DNA from: Thermococcus zilligii AN1
GTDB lineage: Archaea > Methanobacteriota_B > Thermococci > Thermococcales > Thermococcaceae
Direction of reading: 5' to 3'
DNA: 64,000 nucleotides
Assembly (NCBI RefSeq): GCF_000258515.1
Contig: NZ_AJLF01000002.1
Location: 310,001-374,000 of the forward strand
The notes under the pieces were generated by a model. It was given only the letters and a program-made list of their open reading frames with translations. It made no database searches and had not been told where the DNA came from. The translations under genes were made by a program, and so were the position numbers. Below, in pieces: positions 1 through 9,452 of this stretch (positions are counted from its first letter, which is position 1; each line of letters starts with the position of its first letter).

Positions 1-269
1 CCGGTTATGACGAGCCAGGCGACCTGGAGGTTGGCTTTGACCATCCCCCAGAAGAGTACCGGTGAGTAGGCTATGAAGTCGAGCCACTTCACCGGGTTCA
101 GGAACCTCCCCGCCTTTTCGCCGATAACATCTTTCGTCGCGTAGGCCACAATCAGCGAGAATATCAGCCCTGCTATCAGCTCCTGAGTGCTCCAGAGCAG
201 GCCGTTCGTCCCTGCGGTCAGGACAAGCCACAGCAGGTAGCTCAGGATGAAGGCGGCAATGAAAGGCAT
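1..269 (-). CDS. mbhA: MbhA-like / Mrp antiporter subunit E-like membrane protein (3' part outside window)
   Basis: The first 89 residues of a small membrane protein read leftward from an ATG at 269; the rest lies beyond the window edge. The N-terminus is a hydrophobic helix followed by a second one (LIAGLIFSLIVAYATKDVIG) and the family signature WGMVKANLQVAW. This pattern is typical of MrpE/MnhE subunits and of MbhA, the first subunit of the Thermococcales membrane-bound hydrogenase. In that complex it belongs to the Na+/H+ antiporter module that couples ferredoxin-driven H2 evolution to ion pumping. The divergent position next to a sulfhydrogenase operon and the two SurR sites in the shared promoter favour mbhA over a stand-alone Mrp cluster. 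The following mbh genes cannot be seen, so that choice is inference. Confidence 0.72.
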   Translation of the reverse strand, partial: MPFIAAFILSYLLWLVLTAGTNGLLWSTQELIAGLIFSLIVAYATKDVIGEKAGRFLNPVKWLDFIAYSPVLFWGMVKANLQVAWLVIT

Positions 270-547
270 GTTTCCCACCCCAACTTTTGGTTTACAACCC
301 CTTCGGGGCTTTATTCTGCGCGTTTTCGTGGATAGTTGGGGAGACCCTTTTAAAATGCTTTTTCAAAGCTTTATTTGCCATAAAAAGGTAGAAAACGAAC
401 CGTTGTAAACCAAAGGTTTATGGGAATTAGGGTGTCCTAAAGTTTTGTTCGCGCTTCCATCTGCGGAAATATTTAGTCCCAGGCCGAGTCTCTATCGGGG
501 GACTGAAATGTGCACATGCACCTTTATGTTCACCGGAGGTGGTGGAG
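270..547. promoter_or_regulatory. Divergent promoter with two extended SurR sites (mbhA / hydBGDA)
   Basis: Two matches to the extended SurR motif GTTn3AACn5GTT are present: 402-418 on the plus strand (GTTGTAAAC, five bases, GTT) and 282-298 on the minus strand. SurR is the Thermococcales redox switch that activates hydrogenase operons without sulfur and releases DNA when its CxxC is oxidised. Site 402-418 lies upstream of both genes. Site 282-298 lies just before the mbhA start and could act differently. Possible TATA elements are TTTTAAAA near 351-358 for the leftward gene and AAATATTTA near 468-476, or an AT-rich stretch near 434-443, for the rightward operon. No other gene is visible in this interval. 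Confidence 0.8.
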
Positions 548-1651
548 TTGAGGTACGTTAAGCTCCCGGCCGAGAACACGTACACCTTCCTCGAACGGCT
601 CAAGGAGTGGGGCAAGCTCTACGCCCCGGTTAAGATCTCGGAGAAGTTCTACGACTTCAGGGAGGTAGACGATGTCAGAAAGGTCGAGTTCCGCTACAAC
701 AGGACGATAATGCCGCCGAAGAAGTTCTTCTTCAAGCCGGGGGAGAAGCTCTTCGAGTTCAACATAAGGGCGGCTGAGTACAGGGAAACCATTGAGGATG
801 TCGAGCCCTTCGTGGTCTTCGGCGTCCACGCCTGCGACATCTTTGCCCTCAAGATCATGGACACGATTTACCTGGATGAGCTACCGGACAAGTACTACAG
901 GGTAAGGCGCGAGAAGGGCATCGTCATAGGAATAAGCTGCATGCCCGACGAGTACTGCTTCTGCAACCTGAGGGAGACGGATTTCGCCGATGACGGCTTC
1001 GACCTCTTCCTCCACGAGCTCCCGGATGGCTGGCTCGTAAGGGTTGGAACCCCCACGGGCCACAGGATAGTGGACAAGAACATCAAGCTCTTCAAGGAGG
1101 TCACCACGGAGGACATATGCAACTTCCGCGAGCTCGAGAACAGGAGGAGCAGGGCTTTCAAGTACCACGAGGACTGGGGCAACCTCAGGTATCTCCTCGA
1201 GCTCGAGATGGAGCACCCGATGTGGGACGAGCAGGCTGACATCTGCCTCGCCTGCGGCAACTGCAACACCACTTGCCCGACCTGCCGTTGCTATGAGGTG
1301 CAGGACATAGTGAACCTCGATGGGGAGACCGGCTACCGCGAGAGGCGGTGGGACTCATGCCAGTTCAGGAGCCACGGCCTGGTTGCCGGGGACCACAACT
1401 TCAGGCCCACTAAAAAGGCCCGCTTCAGGAACCGCTACCTCTGCAAGAACTCCTACAACGAGAAGCTCGGTATAAGCTACTGCGTCGGCTGTGGAAGGTG
1501 CACCTACTTCTGTCCGGCGGGCATAAGCTTCGTCAGGAACCTGCGCACGATAATGGGGCTCGAGGAGAAGTCCTGCCCGCCGGGGATAACCGGGGAGATC
1601 CCGAAGAGGGGCTTCGCCTACGCAACTAAGATAAGGGGTGATGAGGTATGA
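548..1651 (+). CDS. hydB: Sulfhydrogenase I subunit beta (Fe-S electron transfer)
   Basis: This 367-residue protein is the beta subunit of cytosolic NADP-linked [NiFe] hydrogenase I. It relays electrons between the flavin subunit and the delta subunit. Two C-terminal ferredoxin-type cluster motifs are visible: [18 protein letters not shown] and [15 protein letters not shown]. An earlier CMPDEYCFC motif is also typical of the family. The sequence closely follows my memory of P. furiosus HydB. I place the start at a TTG (548, MRYVKLP) because the ribosome binding site GGAGGTG (535-541) overlaps the upstream GTG codons and sits at proper distance from the TTG. It is the first gene of hydBGDA and overlaps hydG by four bases (ATGA). 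Confidence 0.95.
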   Translation: MRYVKLPAENTYTFLERLKEWGKLYAPVKISEKFYDFREVDDVRKVEFRYNRTIMPPKKFFFKPGEKLFEFNIRAAEYRETIEDVEPFVVFGVHACDIFALKIMDTIYLDELPDKYYRVRREKGIVIGISCMPDEYCFCNLRETDFADDGFDLFLHELPDGWLVRVGTPTGHRIVDKNIKLFKEVTTEDICNFRELENRRSRAFKYHEDWGNLRYLLELEMEHPMWDEQADICLACGNCNTTCPTCRCYEVQDIVNLDGETGYRERRWDSCQFRSHGLVAGDHNFRPTKKARFRNRYLCKNSYNEKLGISYCVGCGRCTYFCPAGISFVRNLRTIMGLEEKSCPPGITGEIPKRGFAYATKIRGDEV

Positions 1652-2535
1652 GCAGGCTGGTTCTCCCGAAGGAGATAATGATGCCCAACGATAACCCTTA
1701 CACGCTCCACAGGGCAAAGGTGCTCAAGGTTTACCCGCTCACCGAGATGGAGAAGCTCTTCCTGTTCCGCTTTGAGAACCCGGAGTTAGCTGAGAAGTGG
1801 ACCTTCAGGCCCGGGCAGTTCGTCCAGCTTACGATCCCCGGAGTTGGGGAGGTGCCGATAAGCATATGCTCCTCATCGATGAGGAAGGGGTTCTTCGAGC
1901 TGTGCATAAGGAAGGCCGGAAGGGTCACCACGGTAATACACAGGCTCAGGCCAGGAGATGTAGTCCTCGTCAGGGGGCCCTACGGGAACGGTTTCCCGGT
2001 TGACGCGTGGGAGGGAATGGATCTGCTCTTTATCGCCGCCGGCCTCGGAGCGGCCCCGCTCAGGAGCGTCTTCCTCTACGCCATGGACAACCGCTGGAAG
2101 TATGGAAACATAACATTCATCAACACCGCCAAGTACGGAAAAGACCTCCTCTTCTATAAGGAGCTCGAGGCAATGAAGGACTTGGCCGAGGCTGAAAACG
2201 TCAAGATAATCCAGAGCGTCACGCGCGATCCCCAGTGGCCGGGCCTCCACGGAAGGCCCCAGAACCTCATTCCGGAGGCAAACACCAACCCCAAGAACAC
2301 GGCAGTGGCCATATGCGGCCCGCCGAGGATGTACAAGGAGGTTTTCGAGTCCCTCATCAACTACGGCTACAGGCCCGAGAACATCTTCGTGACGCTTGAG
2401 AGGAAGATGAAGTGCGGAATAGGGAAGTGCGGCCACTGCAACGTCGGGACGAGCACGAGCTGGAAGTACATCTGCAAGGACGGCCCCGTCTTCACGTACT
2501 TCGACATAGTGTCGACGCCCGGCTTACTTGAGTGA
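1648..2535 (+). CDS. hydG: Sulfhydrogenase I subunit gamma (FAD/NAD(P)-binding)
   Basis: This 295-residue flavoprotein of the ferredoxin-NADP reductase / dihydroorotate dehydrogenase electron transfer type is the NADP(H)-reacting subunit of sulfhydrogenase I. Visible features are an FAD-binding stretch near residues 50-70 ([13 protein letters not shown], then PISICSS), a nucleotide-binding segment ([15 protein letters not shown]), a late CGPPRMYK motif, and a C-terminal [2Fe-2S] cluster motif CGIGKCGHC with a further Cys in YICKDG. The start ATG overlaps the hydB stop. It is one of four tightly linked genes, which fits a heterotetrameric enzyme made from one transcript. Confidence 0.95.
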   Translation: MSRLVLPKEIMMPNDNPYTLHRAKVLKVYPLTEMEKLFLFRFENPELAEKWTFRPGQFVQLTIPGVGEVPISICSSSMRKGFFELCIRKAGRVTTVIHRLRPGDVVLVRGPYGNGFPVDAWEGMDLLFIAAGLGAAPLRSVFLYAMDNRWKYGNITFINTAKYGKDLLFYKELEAMKDLAEAENVKIIQSVTRDPQWPGLHGRPQNLIPEANTNPKNTAVAICGPPRMYKEVFESLINYGYRPENIFVTLERKMKCGIGKCGHCNVGTSTSWKYICKDGPVFTYFDIVSTPGLLE

Positions 2536-2545
2536 GGTGATGAAA

Positions 2546-3334
2546 ATGAGCGAGAAAGTCCGCATAGCGTTTTACGCCCTCACCTCATGCTACGGCTGCC
2601 AGCTCCAGTTCGCCATGATGGACGAGATACTCCAGCTCCTCCCCAAAGCGGAAATCGTCTGCTGGTACATGCTCGAAAGGGACAGCAGGGAAGTCGAGCC
2701 CGTTGACATAGCCTTCATCGAGGGGAGCGTTTCAACCGAGGAAGAGGCAGAGCTGGTTAAGGAAGTGCGCGAGAAGTCGAAGATAGTGGTGGCAGTTGGT
2801 GCCTGCGCCACCCAGGGCGGCGTTCAGAGCTGGACGGACAAGCCCCTTGACGAGCTCTGGAAAACAGTTTACGGCGACGGTAAGGTCAAGTTCCAGCCGA
2901 AGATGGCCGGGCCGGTCGAGAAATACATCAAGGTCGATTACAAAATCTACGGCTGTCCGCCCGAAAAGCGCGACTTCATCTATGCCCTCGGAACCCTCCT
3001 GATAGGCTCCTGGCCGGAGGACATTGACTACCCGGTTTGCCTCGAGTGCAGGCTCAACGGGAACCCGTGCATACTCATCGAGAAAGGCGAGCCCTGCCTC
3101 GGCCCGCTCACGAGGGCAGGCTGTAACGCCCGCTGTCCGGGGTTTGGAGTGGCGTGCATAGGGTGCAGGGGAGCGATAGGCTACGACGTCGCCTGGTTCG
3201 ACTCGCTGGCCAGGACCTTCAAGGAGAAAGGCCTGACCAAGGAGGAAATCCTTGAGCGCATGAAGATTTTCAACGCCCATAATCCAAAGCTTGAGGAGAT
3301 GGTCGAGAAGGTCTTCCAGGGGGTGAGGGAATGA
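2546..3334 (+). CDS. hydD: Sulfhydrogenase I subunit delta (small hydrogenase subunit)
   Basis: This 262-residue small subunit of the [NiFe] hydrogenase carries the Fe-S clusters nearest the active site. The N-terminal TSCYGCQL motif and the GACATQGGV segment are typical of hydrogenase small subunits. Further cysteines lie in YGCPPEK and in the C-terminal half ([35 protein letters not shown]). The start at ATG 2546 follows GAGGTGAT (2534-2541). An in-frame upstream TTG (2528) lies inside hydG and has no better ribosome site. The stop overlaps the hydA start. Confidence 0.95.
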   Translation: MSEKVRIAFYALTSCYGCQLQFAMMDEILQLLPKAEIVCWYMLERDSREVEPVDIAFIEGSVSTEEEAELVKEVREKSKIVVAVGACATQGGVQSWTDKPLDELWKTVYGDGKVKFQPKMAGPVEKYIKVDYKIYGCPPEKRDFIYALGTLLIGSWPEDIDYPVCLECRLNGNPCILIEKGEPCLGPLTRAGCNARCPGFGVACIGCRGAIGYDVAWFDSLARTFKEKGLTKEEILERMKIFNAHNPKLEEMVEKVFQGVRE

Positions 3335-4617
3335 AGAACGTTTACCTGCCGATCACCGTTGACCACATAGCGAGGGTTGAGGGCAAAGGCGGCGTTGAGA
3401 TAGTCGTTGGAGAGGATGGCGTTAAGGAGGTCAAGCTCAACATCATAGAGGGGCCGCGCTTCTTCGAGGCCATCACAATAGGCAAGAAGGTCGAGGAAGC
3501 ACTCGCAATTTATCCGAGGATATGCTCCTTCTGTTCCGCCTCCCACAAGCTAACCGCGGTCGAAGCGGCGGAAAAGGCCATCGGCTTCACCCCGCGCGAG
3601 GAGATACAGGCCCTTAGGGAGGTTCTCTACATAGGCGACATGATAGAGAGCCACGCTCTGCACCTCTACCTCCTGGTGCTCCCCGACTACCTCGGCTACT
3701 CCAGCCCGCTCAAGATGGTGGAGGAGTACAAGAAAGAGATCGGCATAGCGCTCGACCTCAAAAACCTCGGCTCCTGGATGATGGACGAGCTCGGCTCAAG
3801 GGCGATCCACCAGGAGAACGTAATAATGGGGGGCTTTGGAAAGCTCCCCGATAAAAGGGTCCTGGAGACTATGAAGAAGCGCCTCAGCGAAGCGCTCCCG
3901 AAGGCTGAATACACCTTCGAGCTCTTCACCAGGCTGGAGCAGTACAAAGAAGTTGAGGGGCCGGTGACCCACATAGCCGTGAAGCCGAGGGGAGACGTCT
4001 ACGGGATCTACGGCGACTACCTCAGGGCGAGCGACGGCAACGAGTTCCCGAGCGAGGAATACAAGCAGCACATAAAGGAGTTCGTGGTTGAACACAGCTT
4101 CGCCAAGCACAGCGTCTATAGGGAAAAGCCCTTCATGGTTGGAGCAATCTCACGCCTCGTCAATAACTCTTCACTCCTCTACGGAAGGGCTAAAGAGCTC
4201 TACGAGAGCCACAAAGACCTTCTCAGGGCAAGCAACCCCTTCGCCAACAACTTAGCTCAAGCCCTCGAGCTCGTTTACTTCACGGAGAGGGCGATGGACC
4301 TCATAGACGAGGCCCTCGCGAAGTGGCCAGTCAGGGCCAGGGATGAGGTGGAGATAAAGGACGGCTTCGGCGTTTCCACAACGGAAGCACCGCGCGGAGT
4401 GCTCGTGTATGCCCTCAAGGTTGAGAACGGAAGGGTTTCCTACGCGGACGTTATAACGCCCACAGCTTTCAACCTCGCCATGATGGAGGAGCACGTCAGG
4501 ATGATGGCGGAGAAACACTACAAAGACAGCCCCGAAAGGCTCAAGCTCCTCGCGGAGATGGTCGTTAGGGCCTACGACCCGTGCATCTCCTGTTCTGTGC
4601 ACGTGGCGAGGCTCTGA
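3331..4617 (+). CDS. hydA: Sulfhydrogenase I subunit alpha, [NiFe] catalytic subunit
   Basis: This 428-residue large subunit holds the Ni-Fe active site for reversible H2 oxidation with NADP(H). In Thermococcales the holoenzyme can also reduce polysulfide. The four nickel-ligand cysteines sit in the conserved pairs [10 protein letters not shown] near residue 66 and DPCISCSVH at the C-terminus. The short peptide after the last His (VARL) is the tail removed by a maturation protease, and a candidate protease lies at 6131. The gene ends the hydBGDA operon. A T-rich stretch (TTTTTT at 4626-4631) follows the stop and may serve as a terminator and as promoter DNA for the next gene. Confidence 0.96.
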   Translation: MKNVYLPITVDHIARVEGKGGVEIVVGEDGVKEVKLNIIEGPRFFEAITIGKKVEEALAIYPRICSFCSASHKLTAVEAAEKAIGFTPREEIQALREVLYIGDMIESHALHLYLLVLPDYLGYSSPLKMVEEYKKEIGIALDLKNLGSWMMDELGSRAIHQENVIMGGFGKLPDKRVLETMKKRLSEALPKAEYTFELFTRLEQYKEVEGPVTHIAVKPRGDVYGIYGDYLRASDGNEFPSEEYKQHIKEFVVEHSFAKHSVYREKPFMVGAISRLVNNSSLLYGRAKELYESHKDLLRASNPFANNLAQALELVYFTERAMDLIDEALAKWPVRARDEVEIKDGFGVSTTEAPRGVLVYALKVENGRVSYADVITPTAFNLAMMEEHVRMMAEKHYKDSPERLKLLAEMVVRAYDPCISCSVHVARL

Positions 4618-4649
4618 TTTCCCAACTTTTTTAAGGTTTAACCAAAAAA

Positions 4650-4880
4650 ATGAGTTGGGTGAGTGTTGAAGTGGCGGAGGAGCTTGTTGAGGTTACGATT
4701 CACGTCAAGGTTCCCAGGGAGTACGCCGAGGAGTTTAAGAGAGACGTTGAGGCGAGGGCGTGGTACCTCTCCCACAGGGGAGAGCTGTTCAAGAACCTGA
4801 AAAAGCTCAAGGGCATTCTAAAAACCGAAAAATCCTGGAAAGAGCTCAAGGGGGAGTACTATGAAGGACTTACTCGTTGA
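4650..4880 (+). CDS. Putative antitoxin of a VapBC-like pair
   Basis: A 76-residue charged protein sits directly before a PIN-domain gene and overlaps it by 20 bases, the arrangement of type II toxin-antitoxin operons. The N-terminal half could form the short DNA-binding strand of an antitoxin (EVTIHVKVPREYAEEFKRDV), and the lysine-rich C-terminus could wrap the toxin. I do not recognise a named antitoxin family. A TATA-like TTTTTTAAGG (4626-4635) lies only about 20 bases before the ATG. The message would therefore be nearly leaderless, and GTG 4659 or 4668 are alternative starts. Confidence 0.6.
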   Translation: MSWVSVEVAEELVEVTIHVKVPREYAEEFKRDVEARAWYLSHRGELFKNLKKLKGILKTEKSWKELKGEYYEGLTR

Positions 4881-5292
4881 CAGCTCCGTGCTCATTGAAT
4901 ACTTTAAGGGCAACGAGCGGGCCGTGAAGCTGCTGGAGTCCTTTGAAAATGCCGATGTGGTACTCCACATAAACGATGTGGTCTTCAGTGAGGTTGTTTA
5001 CATCCTCCTTGGTCACTACCTCGGGAGGTCTCCGAGAACAACGAAGGGGAATCCAGAGAAGCTCCCTCCGGAAATCGAGGAGGTCTTTGAGGTTCTTGCG
5101 GCCTTCGGTTTTATCCCCGTGGTGCAGAGCACGGTCTTCAAGGCCATGGCTCTAATCCAGAAATACGCCATGCTCCCGAACGACGCTTTAATCTTAGCTA
5201 CATGTGTAGAGCACGGTTTTTCCCTGGTTACCCTCGACGAGGACTTCAAGGCCCCTGCCGAGGGGGAAGGCGTTCCGCTGGTAACCATGTAA
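4861..5292 (+). CDS. PIN-domain ribonuclease (VapC-like toxin)
   Basis: This 143-residue PIN-domain protein is a likely Mg2+-dependent ribonuclease toxin. The acidic active-site residues are in place: Asp in LLVDSSVLIEYF near residue 6, Glu in INDVVFSEVVYIL, Asp in LPNDALILATC, and a final Asp in LVTLDEDF. The ribosome site GGGGGAG (about 4851-4857) precedes the ATG. Overlap with the preceding small gene supports translational coupling. The cellular target RNA cannot be judged from sequence. Confidence 0.85.
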   Translation: MKDLLVDSSVLIEYFKGNERAVKLLESFENADVVLHINDVVFSEVVYILLGHYLGRSPRTTKGNPEKLPPEIEEVFEVLAAFGFIPVVQSTVFKAMALIQKYAMLPNDALILATCVEHGFSLVTLDEDFKAPAEGEGVPLVTM

Positions 5293-5300
5293 AAGGAAAA

Positions 5301-6022
5301 TCACCCGCCTATCTTCTCACACGGGAAGTAAACCTTGCCAACGAAGCCCTTTCCGGCGGGCCCGGCTATGTAGACGTCCCCTATCGAATACTTATAGACG
5401 ATGACGGTGTTCCCGTCCTTGAAGTTGCACACGGAAGGAAGGATATAGGTACCGTTTACGAACCCGACAGCGGGTGCGTTGGCGATCTGAATGGGCTCAT
5501 GCAACTCCAGGGTAAGGTTAAACGCCTCCCCCCAGAGGGTTATTTCCTCCAGAGACATAATGGGTTCCGTTCTTCTCGACCTCGTATGTGATACCCATAT
5601 CAACGGTTTCGCTGGGAACACCGGAGACCTTTATGTTCAGGAGGGCTGTTGAACCATTGTCCAGGAACGCTGTTAGTGAAAGAGGCACGCCGAAATCTCT
5701 GTGCTCGTAGGCCGGAACCCTGTATGGGGGAACCATGTAAACGTCGTTTGAGAGCTTAAAGGTCGAGACGTTGTAAACAGGCCCCCCGACCTTTATGAAT
5801 ATCACCGGATTATGAGTATTGGACGGTCAGGTGGTGGTAACCAAAGAAGCTGGCGGTGACGTTAACCATAACGGCCGTTATGTTGACGGGAACGTTGAAG
5901 GGAGCGGTTGTAACGTTGACGGAAAATCCCCCTGAGGCTGAGGGCTTGCCCCCCATCTGCACGAGGCATCCGGCCGAGAAAACTGCCATGATGAGAACCA
6001 GGGCGGCAATCTTCCTGGCCAT
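5301..6022 (-). pseudogene. Broken lipoprotein gene with two frameshifts
   Basis: Three reading-frame pieces line up end to end as one secreted protein. The first begins at ATG 6022 with a lipoprotein signal peptide (MARKIAALVLIMAVFSAGC) and runs to a TAA at 5810-5812. The second continues in another frame from about 5825 (SNTHNPVIFIKVGG). The third continues from about 5570 (MSLEEITLWGEAFNLTLE) to a stop at 5301. The promoter CTTATATACG (about 6069-6078) is intact. The Asn-Val/Thr-rich sequence suggests an extracellular beta-rich protein of unknown function. Either it is a real pseudogene or the reference has two indel errors. Confidence 0.7.
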
Positions 6023-6130
6023 TGGAACGCGCCACCCCTTTACTTTGTAATCATTTAACAACTGCGGCTCGTATATAAGGGTTTTGGCAAACTTCATAAA
6101 TTCTCCCGAAAAACCGGTGGGGGGAACCGC

Positions 6131-6646
6131 ATGAGGACACTTATCCTTGCCCTCGGCAACGAGCTCATGAAGGACGATGGGGCTGGCCTTAGGGCCGGTA
6201 AGATCTTAGCGGAGAAGGGCTACAACGTCCTTGAGGTTGGCACCGATATCTTCAGGCTCGCGAACAATTACAGCGGTGAGGAGAGGGTTATCCTCATCGA
6301 CGCGGTTTTGAGCGACAGGCTGAAGCCAGGCGAGATAATCCACCTTCAGGGAGAAGAGATATTTGAGAAGCTCAGGGCGGAGATAAGGAGCGCCCACTTC
6401 ATGGGTGCCATAGACGGGCTCAGGCTTTTAATGGCCCTCGATGGGAGGCTGGCGAGAGCTGAGATGCACTTCATCGGCGTCGTTGCCAGGGAGATAGGCC
6501 TCGGCATGGAGCTGAGCGATGATGTTAGGGAAGCGATCCCAAAGGTTGTAGAGCTCGTCGAGAAAATAGTGAAAAGCAACGGCCCCCGGCTGAATAAAAT
6601 CAAAAGAGCTCGAGGGTCCTGCTTGCCTCTTCAACGGCCTTGCTAA
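6131..6646 (+). CDS. Hydrogenase maturation endopeptidase (HycI/HyaD-type, M52)
   Basis: This 171-residue protease probably trims the C-terminal tail of a [NiFe] hydrogenase large subunit after nickel insertion. Family marks are LILALGNELMKDDGAG at the N-terminus (metal-ligand Glu/Asp region), ILIDAV with the second acidic ligand, and the His-containing segment RSAHFMGAIDGL near residue 88. The ribosome site GGTGGGGGG is directly upstream. Its location between the two sulfhydrogenase operons suggests that one or both are its substrates. The last 16 codons run tail-to-tail into the convergent gene at 6600, and the family body ends near residue 155, so the extension is probably not functional. 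Confidence 0.9.
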   Translation: MRTLILALGNELMKDDGAGLRAGKILAEKGYNVLEVGTDIFRLANNYSGEERVILIDAVLSDRLKPGEIIHLQGEEIFEKLRAEIRSAHFMGAIDGLRLLMALDGRLARAEMHFIGVVAREIGLGMELSDDVREAIPKVVELVEKIVKSNGPRLNKIKRARGSCLPLQRPC

Positions 6647-9452
6647 CCCTCAGCTCCATCCCAAAGGCGTTGGTCACCGTCCCTTCCTTGGCGGCCCAGA
6701 GGCCAGCTGGGAGTATCAATACCTCGCCGGGAAGCTCCTTCTCCGTCCTCCCTATCACGACGTAGGCTCCCGCCTTTGGAATCCCGGTTATCCCAGCTTT
6801 TATGAGGCCCGCCGCGTTAACGCCCGGGTGCAGTACCAGCGTCGGGACATCGAGCGGCTCTCCTTCCTCCAGTATCGCAACGTCGTAGCCTTCGTCAACG
6901 ATTTCCTTGCCCTTCAGGAGTATCCTGAGCAGTGGGTACTTCTCAGGCTCAGCCTTCAGGAGGACGCGCCTCGCTTTTTTAATATCGTCGAGCGTTGCAG
7001 TGGAGAGGCCTCCGCTTACGGTTGAGCCCACTGGGATGCCATTCCTCTCCGCAAAGGCCCTGAAGAAGGCTATCTCCTCGTTCGTCAGCTCCGGGGTGAG
7101 GACTAAAGCGTAGTCCTTCCCCTCTATGAAGCGCCTGGCTTCCTCCCATGACACGGGCTTACCGTTGAGGAGCGGCCCTGCCAAGTCCCCGGCCCAGGGC
7201 CTGGCGAAGCGGCAGAGGTCGCAGAGGTGTTTGTTCCAGCTATCCTCAGCCCTCGAAGCCCTGACGAGGATGCCGTTGTAGACCTCAACGTTCATCTCGC
7301 AGGCGAAGGAGCAGCCGTTGCAGACTGTCTTTACCGGCTTCGTCTTCCAGGGCCCTGGCTTTACGAAGGGGAGTTTCTCGGTTATGGCCCCTACAGGGCA
7401 GAGGTCTATCATTTCGCCGAGGAAGAGGCCCTCCATGTCCCCGAGGCTCTCCCCGGGGGGCGGTGAGATCCTTGTTTTGAACCCGCGGAAGAGGTAGTCG
7501 AGAACACCTTCGCCCGCAACGTCGTGGGTGAAGCGCACGCACTGGCCGCAGAGGACGCACTTGTTGTTGTCGAGCGTAATCCACGGGTGGCTCTCGTCTA
7601 TCTCAAACCTGTTCCCCTCGCCCTCGAAGGCCTCCTGCCTCGCGTTGTAGAGCGTTGCGTACTCCCTCAGCTTGCACCTGAATACCTCCATACAGCCGCA
7701 GCTCATGCAGCGTTTGGCTTCCTCAAGGACCTGCCCCTCGGTTAAGGCCGGCTCGACCTCCTCGAAGGTTCCCTTCCTCCTCTCAGGTTCGGGGAGCCTG
7801 ACTTTAGCCCTCGGCTTCCTCTCAACGTGCTCGTAGTCCTTCTCCGTGGCCTTCTTCCAGTGGTTGTAGGGCTTTAAGTCAAAGAGAACCCTGCGAAGGT
7901 CTTCATCGGCTAAGACCTCCTCGATGTGCTTCTCCGGCTCTGTGAGGACTTCCCTGGCTTTCCTGAGCTTGCCTTTGAGGTAGAGGTCTATCATTATCGC
8001 GGCCCTTCTTCCGGTTGCTATGCTCTCGATAACCGTTGAAGGCCCGAGGACGAGGTCGCCGCCCGCGAAAACGCCCTCAAGGTTTGTCTGGAGCGTCACT
8101 TCGTCCACAACCGCCTTCCCGCGCTTTGCCTCTATGCCGAGGCTCCTGAGGAACTCCTCGTCGCAGTACTGGCCTATGGCGAGGATGACGTTGTCGGCCT
8201 TGACCCTGAACTCCGACCCCTCTACGGGTATGGGCCTCCTCCTCCCGCTCGCGTCAGGCTCGCCGAGGCGCATCTTTATGAGCTCTACCTCTTCCACCCT
8301 GCCATCGCCAAGTATCCTGACCGGGTCGGTGAGGAAGAGGAACTCCACGCCTTCTTCCATCGCTTCCTCCACTTCCCTCTCGTTTGCGGGCATCTCTGCC
8401 CTTGAGCGGCGGTAAACGACGGTAACCTTTGCGCCGAGCCTCAGGGCTGTCCTCGCGACGTCCATTGCAGTGTTCCCGCCCCCAACGACTATGACGTGCT
8501 CGCCAAGCTCGACCCTTTCGCCGGTGTTGACCTTCCTGAGGAACTCTATGCCGTGCATCACTCCCCCGAGCTCTTCACCCGGGATTCCTAACTTCCCGCT
8601 CCTCCAGGCGCCTATGCTGAGAAAGACGGCATCGTATTTTTCGCGGAGCTCCTCGAGGGTTACGTCCCTTCCGAGGGCTGTATTGGTTTTTACCTCGATC
8701 CCGGTGTTGATGACGGTCGCTATGTCTTTGTCGAGCACGTCCCTCGGTAGCCTGTAGGGTGGGATGCCGTAGCGCATCATGCCGCCCAGCTCGGGCATCG
8801 CCTCGATTATGGTGACCTCATGGCCCATGGTTCTGAGGTAGTAGGCGCATGCCAGCCCTGCCGGCCCCCCACCGACGACGGCTACCTTTTTTCCGGTCGA
8901 GGGCGGAATCTCCGGCATCCATGGGCCGTGCTCGAGGTCGTAGTCGGCGGCAAAGCGCTTCAGCTGCCTTATGGCGAGGGGCTCCTCGACGAGGTTCCTC
9001 CTGCAGGCCTCTTCACAGAAGGCCGGGCAGACCCTCCCGAGAACCGCTGGCAGGATGTACTTCTCCTTCATCAGCCTGACGGCTTCATGGTACTTCCCCA
9101 TCGCTATGAGTGCTAAATATCCCTGCACGTCGCTGTGGGCGGGGCAGGCATTCTGACACGGCCCTATGCAGTCGCCGTAGTGGTCGGAGAGGATAAGCTC
9201 AAGGGCGGTCTTCCTCATCGAAACGACTTCATCGCTCAGGGTCTCAACGGAGAGCCCCTCTGTCGGTCTGAGGGTGCATGAGGTGGTGACTCCCCTGGGG
9301 GTGCTCACAAGGCAGAGCCTGCAGGAGCCGTAGGGTTCGAGCTCTTCTGTGTAGCAGAAGCCCGGGACATGGGTTACCCCGCGGAGGGACTCTATGAGCG
9401 GCTTTTCCGCCGGAACCTCCATTTCCTTACCGTTGAGGGTGATTTTGACCAT
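6600..9452 (-). CDS. GltD-type flavoprotein fused into a NuoG-like Fe-S subunit
   Basis: This 950-residue multidomain electron-transfer protein has the following order. (1) A [2Fe-2S] ferredoxin domain, residues 1-75, with Cys34, 45, 48, 60. (2) A GltD-like Fe-S domain (DCIGPCQNACP, GRVCPAFCEEACRR) and FAD and NAD(P) folds (VAVVGGGPAGLACAYYL; VIVVGGGNTAMDVARTALRLG). (3) NuoG-like cluster motifs (RCMSCGCMEVFRC, CVLCGQCVRF). (4) A molybdopterin-oxidoreductase Fe4S4 entry motif (VCNGCSFACEMNVEVYNG, HLCDLCRFARPW) followed by a truncated tail that lacks a full Mo-cofactor domain. It overlaps nuoF by one base. With the next two genes it forms a three-subunit NuoEFG-like soluble complex, a candidate flavin-based bifurcating or NAD(P)-ferredoxin oxidoreductase. 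The reaction itself is inferred. Confidence 0.88.
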   Translation of the reverse strand: MVKITLNGKEMEVPAEKPLIESLRGVTHVPGFCYTEELEPYGSCRLCLVSTPRGVTTSCTLRPTEGLSVETLSDEVVSMRKTALELILSDHYGDCIGPCQNACPAHSDVQGYLALIAMGKYHEAVRLMKEKYILPAVLGRVCPAFCEEACRRNLVEEPLAIRQLKRFAADYDLEHGPWMPEIPPSTGKKVAVVGGGPAGLACAYYLRTMGHEVTIIEAMPELGGMMRYGIPPYRLPRDVLDKDIATVINTGIEVKTNTALGRDVTLEELREKYDAVFLSIGAWRSGKLGIPGEELGGVMHGIEFLRKVNTGERVELGEHVIVVGGGNTAMDVARTALRLGAKVTVVYRRSRAEMPANEREVEEAMEEGVEFLFLTDPVRILGDGRVEEVELIKMRLGEPDASGRRRPIPVEGSEFRVKADNVILAIGQYCDEEFLRSLGIEAKRGKAVVDEVTLQTNLEGVFAGGDLVLGPSTVIESIATGRRAAIMIDLYLKGKLRKAREVLTEPEKHIEEVLADEDLRRVLFDLKPYNHWKKATEKDYEHVERKPRAKVRLPEPERRKGTFEEVEPALTEGQVLEEAKRCMSCGCMEVFRCKLREYATLYNARQEAFEGEGNRFEIDESHPWITLDNNKCVLCGQCVRFTHDVAGEGVLDYLFRGFKTRISPPPGESLGDMEGLFLGEMIDLCPVGAITEKLPFVKPGPWKTKPVKTVCNGCSFACEMNVEVYNGILVRASRAEDSWNKHLCDLCRFARPWAGDLAGPLLNGKPVSWEEARRFIEGKDYALVLTPELTNEEIAFFRAFAERNGIPVGSTVSGGLSTATLDDIKKARRVLLKAEPEKYPLLRILLKGKEIVDEGYDVAILEEGEPLDVPTLVLHPGVNAAGLIKAGITGIPKAGAYVVIGRTEKELPGEVLILPAGLWAAKEGTVTNAFGMELRVSKAVEEASRTLELF

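Noticed and set aside
4650-5292. Possible mobile-element origin of the toxin-antitoxin pair
   Set aside because: No terminal repeats, integrase or tRNA target nearby; the pair simply sits after an operon end.
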